A stretch of DNA of 64,000 bases from Taudactylus pleione (lineage: Eukaryota > Chordata > Amphibia > Anura > Myobatrachidae), in assembly GCA_031769625.1 (NCBI GenBank), contig JAUIMM010000135.1:9165501-9229500 (forward strand), in the 5' to 3' direction. Under the pieces are notes generated by a model. The model had not been told where the DNA came from, did not search any database, and worked only from the letters and a program-made list of their open reading frames with translations. Below are positions 32,576-45,860 of this stretch, piece after piece. Numbering within the stretch: the first letter of the stretch is position 1; each line of letters begins with the position of its first letter. Both the position numbers and the translations under genes were made by a program.

Positions 32576-35500
32576 AATACACATTCTAACATCCATTATA
32601 ACATTCTAACATACATTATAACATTCTAATATACATTCGAACATCCATTATAACATTCTAACATACATTATAACATTCTAATATACATTCTAACATCCAT
32701 TATAACATTCTAACATACATTCTAACATTCTAATATACATTCTAACATCCATTATAACATTCTAACATACATTCTAACATTCTAATATACATTCTAAAAT
32801 CAATTATAACATTCTAACATCCATTTTAACATTCTAATATACATTATAACATCCACTATAATATTCTAACATCCATTATAACATTCTAACATCCATTCTA
32901 ACATTCTAATATACATTCTAACATCCATTATAACATTCTAACATTCATTATAACATTCTAATATACATTCTAACATGCATTCTAACATACATTATAACAT
33001 TCTAATATACATTATAACATCCATTATAACATTCTAACATCCATTCTAAAATTCTAATATACATTATAACATCCATTATAACATTTTAACATCCATTGTA
33101 ATGTTCTTACATACATTATAACATTCTAATATACATTCTAACATTCTAATATACATTCTAACATACATTATAATATTCTAATATACATACTAATATCCAT
33201 TATAACATAATAACATACATTATAACATTCTAATATACATTCTAACATCCATTATAACATTCTATCATACATTATAACAATCCAATATACATTCTGTCAT
33301 CCATTATAACATTCTAACATACATTATGACATGGTAACATACATTATAACATTCTAATATACATTCTAACATCCATTATAACATTCTAACATAAATTATA
33401 ACAATCTAAAATACATTCTAACATACATTATAACATTCTAATATACATTCTAACATCCATTATAACATATACCATACATTATAACAATCTAATATACATT
33501 CTAACATCCATTATAACATTCTAACATACATTATAAAATTCTAATATCCATTCTAATATCCATTATAATATTCTAACATACATTATAACATTCTAATATA
33601 CATTTTAACATCCAAAATAACATATACCATACATTATAACAATCTAATATACATTCTAACATCCATTATAACATTCTAAAATACATTTTAACATTCTAAT
33701 ATGCATTCTAACATCCATTATAACATTCTATCATACATTATAACATTCTAGTATACATTATAACATCTATTATAACATTATAACATACATTCTAACATTC
33801 TAATATACATTCTAACATCCATAATAACATTCTAACATACATTCTAACATTCTAACATACATTCTAACATACATTAAAACATTCTAATATACATTCTAAT
33901 ATCCGTTATAACATTCTAACATAAATTATAACAATATAATATACATTCTAACATCCATTATAACATTCTAACATACATCATAACATTCTAATATACATTC
34001 TAACATCCATTATAACATTCTAGCAAACATTATAACATTCTAGTGTACATTATAACATCCATTGTAACATAGATTATAACATTCAAACATACATTATAAA
34101 ATTCTAATATACATTCTAACATCCATTCTAACATTCTAACATACATTATAACATTCTGATATACATTCTAAAATGCATTATAACATACATTATAAAATTC
34201 TAATTTACATTATAACATCCATTCTAACATTCTAACATCCATTATAACATTCTAATATACATGAAAACATCCATTCTAACATTCTAACATCCATTGAAAC
34301 ATCCATTCTAACATTCTAATATCCATAATAACAATCTAACGTACATTATTACAAACTAATATACATTCTAACATCCATTCTTACATTCTAACATCCATTA
34401 TAACATTGTAATATGCATTATAACATCCATAATAACATTCTAACATACATTACAACATTCTAATATACATTCTAACAACCATTATAACATTCTAACATAC
34501 ATTATAACATCTATTATAACATTATAACATACATTCTAACATTCTAATATACATTCTAACATCCATAATAACATTCTAACATACATTCTAACATTCTAAC
34601 ATACATTCTAACATACATTAAAACATTCTAATATACATTCTAATATCCGTTATAACATTCTAACATAAATTATAACAATATAATATACATTCTAACATCC
34701 ATTATAACATTCTAACATACATCATAACATTCTAATATACATTCTAACATCCATTATAACATTCTAACAAACATTATAACATTCTAGTGTACATTATAAC
34801 ATCCATTGTAACATAGATTATAACATTCAAACATACATTATAACATTCTAATATACATTCTAACATCCATTATAACATTCTAACATACATTATAACATTC
34901 TGATATACATTCTAAAATGCATTATAACATACATTATAAAATTCTAATTTACATTATAACATCCATTCTAACATTCCAACATCCATTATAACATTCTAAT
35001 ATACATGAAAACATCCATTCTAACATTCTAACATCCATTGTAACATCCATTCTAACATTCTAATATCCATAATAACAATCTAACGTACATTATTACAAAC
35101 TAATATACATTCTAACATCCATTCTAACATTCTAACATCCATTATAACATTGTAATATGCATTATAACATCCATTATAACATTCTAACATACATTATGAC
35201 ATTGCAATATACATTCTAACATCCATTCTAACATTCTAAAATACATTTTAAGAATTTAGTATACATTATAACATCCATTATAACATTCTAACATACATTC
35301 TAACATTCTTATATACATTCTAACTTCCATTATAACATTCTAACATACATTCTAACATTCTAATATACATTCTAACATACATTATAACATTCTATTGTAC
35401 ATTACAACATTCTAGTATACATTTAAACTTCCATTATAACATTCTAACATTTTTATAACATTCTAACATCCATTCTAACATCCATTCTAACATTCTAACT

Positions 35501-36520
35501 TCCATAATAACATGCAAACATACATTATACCATTCTAATATTTATTCTAACATCAATTATAACATTCTAACATACATTATAACATTCTAACGTACATTAT
35601 AACATTCTAATATACATTCTAACATCCATTATAACATTCTGACATCCATAATAACATTCTAACATCCATTATAACATTCTATCATACATTATAACAATCT
35701 AATTTACATCCTAACATCCATTATAACATTCTAACATACATTATAACATTCTATTACACATTCTAACATCCATTAAAACATTATAACAAACATTATAACA
35801 TTCTAACATCCATTATAACATTCTAATATACATTCTAACATCCATTATAACATTCTAACATACATTATAACATTCTAATATACATTCTAACATGCATTCT
35901 AACATACATTCTAACATTCCAATATACATTCTAACATCCATTATAACATTCTAACATACATTATAACATTCTAACATACATTATAACATTCTAATATACA
36001 TTCTAACATCCATTATAACATTCTAACATACATTATAACAATCGAATATACATTCTAAAATCCATTATAACATTCTAACATACATTATAACATTCTAATA
36101 TACATTCTAACATCCATTATAACATTCTAACATCCATAATAACATTCTAACATACATTCTAACATTCTAATATACATTCTAACATCCATTATAACATTCT
36201 AACATACATTCTAACATTCTAATATACATTCTAAAATCAATTATAACATTCTAACATCCATTTTAACATTCTAATATACATTATAACATCCATTTTAACA
36301 TTCTAAAATACATTCTAACATTCTAACATACATTATAACATTCTAATATATATTCTAACATCCATTATAACATTTTAACATACATTTTAACATTCTAATA
36401 TACATTCTAACATCCATTATAACATTCTAACATACATTATAACTTTCTAATATACATTCTAACATACAATATAACATTCTAACATCCATAATAACATTCT
36501 AACATACATTCTAACATTCT
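32576..36520 (+). repeat. HOR unit U11 with a 742-bp tandem partial duplication (3945 bp)
   Basis: The unit opens normally (TTCGA at 32636, GTAATG at 33098) and carries AATATGCATTC (33700), TAGCAAAC (34021), CCATTGAAACATCC (34291) and CCATTCTTACATTC (34375). At about 34495-34512, after CTAACAACC, it jumps back to the ATCTATTATAAC module, so AACGTACATTATTAC occurs at 34338 and again near 35080. The remaining tail is normal (TAAGAATTT G at 35252, AACATTTTTATAAC near 35445). TTCGAAC of the next unit is altered to TTAGAAC (36581). Confidence 0.9.
33761..35244 (+). repeat. 742-bp tandem partial duplication inside U11
   Basis: Markers in the first copy (ATCTATTATA near 33765, CTAGTGTAC near 34040, CTGATATAC near 34157, AACGTAC at 34338) reappear 742 bp later. 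The second copy is closer to other units (CATTGTAACATCC, CATTCTAACATTC) than the first, which has CATTGAAAC and CATTCTTAC. The duplication therefore joins two different HOR lineages, as unequal crossing-over between non-identical units would do, rather than being a simple slippage copy. Confidence 0.8.
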
Positions 36521-39500
36521 AATACACATTCTAACATCCATTATAACATTCTAACATACATTATAACATTCTAATATACATTAGAACATCCATTATAACA
36601 TTCTAACATACATTCTAACATTCTAATATACATTCTAACATCCATTATAACATTCTAACATACATTCTAACATTCTAATATACATTCTAACATCCATTAT
36701 AACATTCTAACATACATTCTAACATTCTAATATACATTCTAAAATCAATTATAACATTCTAACATCCATTTTAACATTCTAATATACATTATAACATCCA
36801 CTATAATATTCTAACATCCATTATAACATTCTAACATCCATTCTAACATTCTAATATACATTCTAACATCCATTATAACATTCTAACATACATTATAACA
36901 TTCTAATATACATTCTAACATGCATTCTAACATACATTATAACATTCTAATATACATTATAACATCCATTATAACATTCTAACATCCATTCTAAAATTCT
37001 AATATACATTATAACATCCATTATAACATTTTAACATCCATTGTAATGTTCTTACATACATTATAACATTCTAATATACATTCTAACATTCTAATATACA
37101 TTCTAACATACATTATAATATTCTAATATACATACTAATATCCATTATAACATAATAACATACATTATAACATTCTAATATACATTCTAACATCCATTAT
37201 AACATTCTATCATACATTATAACAATCCAATATACATTCTGTCATCCATTATAACATTCTAACATACATTATGACATGGTAACATACATTATAACATTCT
37301 AATATACATTCTAACATCCATTATAACATTCTAACATAAATTATAACAATCTAAAATACATTCTAACATACATTCTAACATTCTAACATACATTATAACA
37401 TTCTAATATACATTCTAACATCCATTATAACATATACCATACATTATAACAATCTAATATACATTCTAACATCCATTATAACATTCTAACATACATTATA
37501 AAATTCTAATATCCATTCTAATATCCATTATAATATTCTAACATACATTATAACATTCTAATATACATTTTAACATCCAAAATAACATATACCATACATT
37601 ATAACAATCTAATATACATTCTAACATCCATTATAACATTCTAAAATACATTTTAACATTCTAATATACATTCTAACATCCATTATAACATTCTATCATA
37701 CATTATAACATTCTAGTATACATTATAACATCTATTATAACATTATAACATACATTCTAACATTCTAATATACATTCTAACATCCATAATAACATTCTAA
37801 CATACATTCTAACATTCTAACATACATTCTAACATACATTAAAACATTCTAATATACATTCTAATATCCGTTATAACATTCTAACATAAATTATAACAAT
37901 ATAATATACATTCTAACATCCATTATAACATTCTAACATACATCATAACATTCTAATATACATTCTAACATCCATTATAACATTCTAACAAACATTATAA
38001 CATTCTAGTGTACATTATAACATCCATTGTAACATAGATTATAACATTCAAACATACATTATAACATTCTAATATACATTCTAACATCCATTATAACATT
38101 CTAACATACATTATAACATTCTGATATACATTCTAAAATGCATTATAACATACATTATAAAATTCTAATTTACATTATAACATCCATTCTAACATTCTAA
38201 CATCCATTATAACATTCTAATATACATGAAAACATCCATTCTAACATTCTAACATCCATTGTAACATCCATTCTAACATTCTAATATCCATAATAACAAT
38301 CTAACGTACATTATTACAAACTAATATACATTCTAACATCCATTCTAACATTCTAACATCCATTATAACATTGTAATATGCATTATAACATCCATAATTA
38401 CATTCTAACAACCATTATAACATTCTAACATACATTATGACATTGCAATATACATTCTAACATCCATTCTAACATTCTAAAATACATTTTAAGAATTTAG
38501 TATACATTATAACATCCATTATAACATTCTAACATACATTCTAACATTCTTATATACATTCTAACTTCCATTATAACATTCTAACATACATTCTAACATT
38601 CTAATATACATTCTAACATACATTATAACATTCTATTGTACATTACAACATTCTAGTATACATTTAAACTTCCATTATAACATTCTAACATTTTTATAAC
38701 ATTCTAACATCCATTCTAACATCCATTCTAACATTCTAACTTCCATAATAACATGCAAACATACATTATACCATTCTAATATTTATTCTAACATCAATTA
38801 TAACATTCTAACATACATTATAACATTCTAACGTACATTATAACATTCTAATATACATTCTAACATACATTATAACATTCTGACATCCATAATAACATTC
38901 TAACATCCATTATAACATTCTAATATACATAATAACATTCTAATATACATTCTAACATCCATTATAACATTCTATCATACATTATAACATTCTAATATAC
39001 ATTCTAACATCCATTAGAACATTCTAACATACATTATAACAATCTAATTTACATCCTAACATCCATTATAACATTCTAACATACATTATAACATTCTATT
39101 ACACATTCTAACATCCATTAAATCATTATAACAAACATTATAACATTCTAACATCCATTATAACATTCTAATATACATTCTAACATCCATTATAACATTC
39201 TAACATACATTATAACATTCTAATATACATTCTAACATGCATTCTAACATACATTCTAACATTCCAATATACATTCTAACATCCATTATAACATTCTAAC
39301 ATACATTATAACATTCTAACATACATTATAACATTCTAATATACATTCTTACATCCATTATAACATTCTAACATACATTATAACAATCGAATATACATTC
39401 TAAAATTCATTATAACATTCTAACATACATTATAACATTCTAATATACATTCTAACATCCATTATAACATTCTAACATCCATAATAACATTCTAACATAC

Positions 39501-39865
39501 ATTCTAACATTCTAATATACATTCTAACATCCATTATAACATTCTAACATACATTCTAACATTCTAATATACATTCTAAAATCAATTATAACATTCTAAC
39601 ATCCATTTTAACATTCTAATATACATTATAACATCCATTATAACATTCTAAAATACATTCTAACATTCTAACATACATTATAACATTCTAATATATATTC
39701 TAACATCCATTATAACATTTTTACATACATTTTAACATTCTAATATACATTCTAACATCCATTATAACATTCTAACATACATTATAACTTTCTAATATAC
39801 ATTCTAACATACAATATAACATTCTAACATCCATAATAACATTCTAACATACATTCTAACATTCT
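36521..39865 (+). repeat. HOR unit U12, canonical reference unit (3345 bp)
   Basis: I use this copy to describe the HOR. Marker offsets from its start: TTCGAAC position 60 (here TTAGAAC), AAAATCAATT 220, CCACTATAATATTC 277, ATGCATTC 399, GTAATGTTC 520, TGACATGG 751, ATACCATAC 912 and 1069, CTAGTATAC 1192, ATCCGTTATAAC 1344, CTAGTGTAC 1484, CATAGATTATAAC 1512, CTGATATAC 1600, TACATGAAAAC 1702, AACGTAC 1782, GTAATATGC 1852, TGACATTGC 1917, TAAGAATTT G 1972, AACATTTTTATAAC 2166, second AACGTAC 2309, CCATTAGAACATTC 2490, ATCTAATTTACATCC 2521, ATCGAATATAC 2864, second AAAATCAATT 3057, AACTTTC 3265. The unit is a copy of U8 at offset 12212. Confidence 0.93.
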
Positions 39866-41532
39866 AATACACATTCTAACATCCATTATAACATTCTAAC
39901 ATACATTATAACATTCTAACATCCATTCTAACATTCTAATATACATTCTAACATCCATTCTAACATTCTAACATCCATTATAACATTGTAATATGCATTA
40001 TAACATCCATAATAACATTCTAACATACATTACAACATTCTAATATACATTCTAACAACCATTATAACATTCTAACATACATTATGACATTGCAATATAC
40101 ATTCTAACATCCATTCTAACATTCTAAAATACATTTTAAGAATTTAGTATACATTATAACATCCATTATAACATTCTAACATACATTCTAACATTCTTAT
40201 ATACATTCTAACTTCCATTATAACATTCTAACATACATTCTAACATTCTAATATACATTCTAACATACATTATAACATTCTATTGTACATTACAACATTC
40301 TAGTATACATTTAAACTTCCATTCTAACATTCTAACATTTTTATAACATTCTAACATCCATTCTAACATCCATTCTAACATTCTAACTTCCATAATAACA
40401 TGCAAACATACATTATACCATTCTAATATTTATTCTAACATCAATTATAACATTCTAACATACATTATAACATTCTAACGTACATTATAACATTCTAATA
40501 TACATTCTAACATCCATTATAACATTCTGACATCCATAATAACATTCTAACATCCATTATAACATTCTAATATACATAATAACATTCTAATATACATTCT
40601 AACATCCATTATAACATTCTATCATACATTATAACATTCTAATATACATTCTAACATCCATTAGAACATTCTAACATACATTATAACAATCTAATTTACA
40701 TCCTAACATCCATTATAACATTCTAACATACATTATAACATTCTATTACACATTCTAACATCCATTAAAACATTATAACAAACATTATAACATTCTAACA
40801 TCCATTATAACATTCTAATATACATTCTAACATCCATTATAACATTCTAACATCCATTATAACATTCTAACATACATTATAACATTCTAATATACATTCC
40901 AACATGCATTCTAACATACATTCTAACATTCCAATATACATTCTAACATCCATTATAACATTCTAACATACATTATAACATTCTAACATACATTATAACA
41001 TTCTAATATACATTCTAACATCCATTATAACATTCTAACATACATTATAACAATCGAATATACATTCTAAAATCCATTCTAACATTCTAACATACATTAT
41101 AACATTCTAATATACATTCTAACATCCATTATAACATTCTAACATCCATAAAAACATTCTAACATACATTCTAACATTCTAATATACATTCTAACATCCA
41201 TTATAACATTCTAACATACATTCTAACATTCTAATATACATTCTAAAATCAATTATAACATTCTAACATCCATTTTAACATTCTAATATACATTATAACA
41301 TCCATTTTAACATTCTAAAATACATTCTAAAATTCTAACATACATTATAACATTCTAATATATATTCTAACATCCATTATAACATTTTAACATACATTTT
41401 AACATTCTAATATACATTCTAACATCCATTATAACATTCTAACATACATTATAACTTTCTAATATACATTCTAACATACAATATAACATTCTAACATCCA
41501 TAATAACATTCTAACATACATTCTAACATTCT
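39866..41532 (+). repeat. HOR unit U13, truncated twin of U9 (1667 bp)
   Basis: It has the same loss of the first half as U9, with the junction at about 39910-39945. Shared private variants are ATTCCAACATGC (40897) and CCATAAAAAC (41148). It is 60 bases longer than U9: 8 at the junction, 32 near 40495 where U9 lacks one c-d stretch before CTGACATCC, and 20 near 40850 where an extra a-d pair is present. Because the extra pieces are whole modules, the two copies have diverged by module gain or loss since the block was duplicated. Confidence 0.9.
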
Positions 41533-43696
41533 AATACACATTCTAACATCCATTATAACATTCTAACATACATTATAACATTCTAATATACATTCGAACA
41601 TCCATTATAACATTCTAACATACATTCTAACATTCTAATATACATTCTAACATCCATTATACCATTCTAACATACATTCTAACATTCTAATATACATTCT
41701 AAAATCAATTATAACATTCTAACATCCATTTTAACATTCTAATATACATTATAACATCCACTATAATATTCTAACATCCATTATAACATTCTAACATCCA
41801 TTCTAACATTCTAATATACATTCTAACATCCATTATAACATTCTAACATACATTATAACATTCTAATATACATTCTAACATGCATTCTAACATACATTAT
41901 AACATTCTAATATACATTATAACATCCATTATAACATTAACATCCATTCTAAAATTCTAATATACATTATAACATCCATTATAACATTATAACATCCATA
42001 GTAATGTTCTTACATACATTATAACATTCTAATATACATTCTAACATTCTAATATACATTCTAACATACATTATAATATTCTAATATACATACTAATATC
42101 CATTATAACATAATAACATACATTATAACATTCTAATATACATTCTAACATCCATTATAACATTCTATCATACATTATAACAATCCAATATACATTCTGT
42201 CATCCATTATAACATTCTAACATACATTATGACATGGTAACATACATTATAACATTCTAATATACATTCTAACATCCATTATAACATTCTAACATAAATT
42301 ATAACAATCTAAAATACATTCTAACATCCACTCTAACATTCTAACATACATTATAACATTCTAATATACATTCTAACATCCATTATAACATATACCATAC
42401 ATTATAACAATCTAATATACATTCTAACATCCATTATAACATTCTAACATACATTATAAAATTCAAATATCCATTCTAATATCCATTATAATATTCTAAC
42501 ATACATTATAACATTCCAATATACATTTTAACATCCAAAATAACATATACCATACATTATAACAATCTAATATACATTCTAACATCCATTATAACATTCT
42601 AAAATACATTTTAACATTCTAATATACATTCTAACATCCATTATAACATTCTATCATACATTATAACATTCGAGTATACATTATAACATCTATTATAACA
42701 TTATAACATACATTCTAACATTCTAATATACATTCTAACATCCATAATAACATTCTAACATACATTCTAACATTCTAACATACATTCTAACATACATTAA
42801 AACATTATAATATACATTCTAATATCCATTATAACATTCTAACATAAATTATAACAATATAATATACATTCTAACATCCATTATAACATTCTAACATACA
42901 TCATAACATTCTAATATACATTCTAACATCCATTATAACATTCTAACAAACATTATAACATTCTAGTGTACATTATAACATCCATTGTAACATAGATTAT
43001 AACATTCAAACATACATTATAACATTCTAATATACATTCTAACATCCATTATAACATTCTAACATACATTATAACATTCTGATATACATTCTAAAATGCA
43101 TTATAACATACATTATAAAATTCTAATTTACATTATAACATCCATTCTAACATTCTAACATCCATTATAACATTCTAATATACATGAAAACATCCATTCT
43201 AACATTCTAACATCCATTGTAACATCCATTCTAACATTCTAATATCCATAATAACAATCTAACGTACATTATTACAAACTAATATACATTCTAACATCCA
43301 TTCTAACATTCTAACATCCATTATAACATTGTAATATGCATTATAACATCCATAATAACATTCTAACATACATTACAACATTCTAATATACATTCTAACA
43401 ACCATTATAACATTCTAACATACATTATGACATTGCAATATACATTCTAACATCCATTCTAACATTCTAAAATACATTTTAAGAATTTAGTATACATTAT
43501 AACATCCATTATAACATTCTAACATACATTCTAACATTCTTATATACATTCTAACTTCCATTATAACATTCTAACATACATTCTAACATTCTAATATACA
43601 TTCTAACATACATTATAACATTCTATTGTACATTACAACATTCTAGTATACATTTAAACTTCCATTATAACATTCTAACATACATTCTAACATTCT
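41533..43696 (+). repeat. HOR unit U14, truncated 2164-bp form, first copy
   Basis: The first two thirds of a U10-type unit are present: TTCGAAC near 41593, ATTATACCATTC near 41655, ATTAACATCC near 41938, CCATAG before GTAATG (42001), CGAG near 42671, AACGTAC near 43262, TAAGAATTT G at 43483. After the CATTTAAACTTCC module it goes, at about 43672-43690, straight to the start marker of the next unit. The 1159 bp from AACATTTTTATAAC to the normal end are missing. The next unit repeats the same structure at exactly 2164 bp. Confidence 0.95.
43672..43690 (+). other. Truncation junction of the 2164-bp unit (copy 1)
   Basis: After CATTTAAACTTCC and one d-a pair the sequence reads CTAACATACATTCTAAC, where full units read CTAACATTTTTATAAC. 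The break falls within the shared CATTCTAACAT, so it is consistent with homologous or microhomologous exchange inside the ubiquitous a module. The identical junction recurs 2164 bp later at about 45836-45854, and is absent in U16 (48004). Confidence 0.88.
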
Positions 43697-45860
43697 AATA
43701 CACATTCTAACATCCATTATAACATTCTAACATACATTATAACATTCTAATATACATTCGAACATCCATTATAACATTCTAACATACATTCTAACATTCT
43801 AATATACATTCTAACATCCATTATACCATTCTAACATACATTCTAACATTCTAATATACATTCTAAAATCAATTATAACATTCTAACATCCATTTTAACA
43901 TTCTAATATACATTATAACATCCACTATAATATTCTAACATCCATTATAACATTCTAACATCCATTCTAACATTCTAATATACATTCTAACATCCATTAT
44001 AACATTCTAACATACATTATAACATTCTAATATACATTCTAACATGCATTCTAACATACATTATAACATTCTAATATACATTATAACATCCATTATAACA
44101 TTAACATCCATTCTAAAATTCTAATATACATTATAACATCCATTATAACATTATAACATCCATAGTAATGTTCTTACATACATTATAACATTCTAATATA
44201 CATTCTAACATTCTAATATACATTCTAACATACATTATAATATTCTAATATACATACTAATATCCATTATAACATAATAACATACATTATAACATTCTAA
44301 TATACATTCTAACATCCATTATAACATTCTATCATACATTATAACAATCCAATATACATTCTGTCATCCATTATAACATTCTAACATACATTATGACATG
44401 GTAACATACATTATAACATTCTAATATACATTCTAACATCCATTATAACATTCTAACATAAATTATAACAATCTAAAATACATTCTAACATCCACTCTAA
44501 CATTCTAACATACATTATAACATTCTAATATACATTCTAACATCCATTATAACATATACCATACATTATAACAATCTAATATACATTCTAACATCCATTA
44601 TAACATTCTAACATACATTATAAAATTCAAATATCCATTCTAATATCCATTATAATATTCTAACATACATTATAACATTCCAATATACATTTTAACATCC
44701 AAAATAACATATACCATACATTATAACAATCTAATATACATTCTAACATCCATTATAACATTCTAAAATACATTTTAACATTCTAATATACATTCTAACA
44801 TCCATTATAACATTCTATCATACATTATAACATTCGAGTATACATTATAACATTTATTATAACATTATAACATACATTCTAACATTCTAATATACATTCT
44901 AACATCCATAATAACATTCTAACATACATTCTAACATTCTAACATACATTCTAACATACATTAAAACATTATAATATACATTCTAATATCCATTATAACA
45001 TTCTAACATAAATTATAACAATATAATATACATTCTAACATCCATTATAACATTCTAACATACATCATAACATTCTAATATACATTCTAACATCCATTAT
45101 AACATTCTAACAAACATTATAACATTCTAGTGTACATTATAACATCCATTGTAACATAGATTATAACATTCAAACATACATTATAACATTCTAATATACA
45201 TTCTAATATCCATTATAACATTCTAACATACATTATAACATTCTGATATACATTCTAAAATGCATTATAACATACATTATAAAATTCTAATTTACATTAT
45301 AACATCCATTCTAACATTCTAACATCCATTATAACATTCTAATATACATGAAAACATCCATTCTAACATTCTAACATCCATTGTAACATCCATTCTAACA
45401 TTCTAATATCCATAATAACAATCTAACGTACATTATTACAAACTAATATACATTCTAACATCCATTCTAACATTCTAACATCCATTATAACATTGTAATA
45501 TGCATTATAACATCCATAATAACATTCTAACATACATTACAACATTCTAATATACATTCTAACAACCATTATAACATTCTAACATACATTATGACATTGC
45601 AATATACATTCTAACATCCATTCTAACATTCTAAAATACATTTTAAGAATTTAGTATACATTATAACATCCATTATAACATTCTAACATACATTCTAACA
45701 TTCTTATATACATTCTAACTTCCATTATAACATTCTAACATACATTCTAACATTCTAATATACATTCTAACATACATTATAACATTCTATTGTACATTAC
45801 AACATTCTAGTATACATTTAAACTTCCATTATAACATTCTAACATACATTCTAACATTCT
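43697..45860 (+). repeat. HOR unit U15, truncated 2164-bp form, second copy
   Basis: Structure and length are identical to U14, with every marker 2164 bp further on (GTAATG 42001 to 44165; TAAGAATTT G 43483 to 45647). The same truncation junction lies at about 45836-45854. Differences from U14 are single bases, for example CATTTATTATAAC near 44850 for CATCTATTATAAC, and AATATCCATTATAAC near 45207 for AACATCC. The latter change is shared with U16 (near 47370) but not U14, so U15 and U16 are the closer pair there. Confidence 0.95.

Larger units (their letters stand above)
24309..34502 (+). repeat. Block A: multi-HOR block U8-U9-U10-start of U11
   Basis: This run of about 10.2 kb has the unit length series 3345, 1607, 3315 and the start of a modified unit. 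The same series, with the same private variants, recurs in block B as 3345, 1667, [2164, 2164], 3323. Offsets from A to B are 12212 across U8/U12, rise to 12272 by the end of U9/U13, and become 16600 across U10/U16 and 16608 across U11/U17. Each increase beyond the two inserted units is a sum of whole modules (8, 20 or 32). Confidence 0.88.

Noticed and set aside
36521..39865. Yeast-type replication origin or designed unwinding element in the T-rich modules (CATTTTTATAAC, TAAGAATTTAG)
   Set aside because: AT-rich matches to loose origin consensuses are expected by chance throughout such DNA, and nothing singles out one site.
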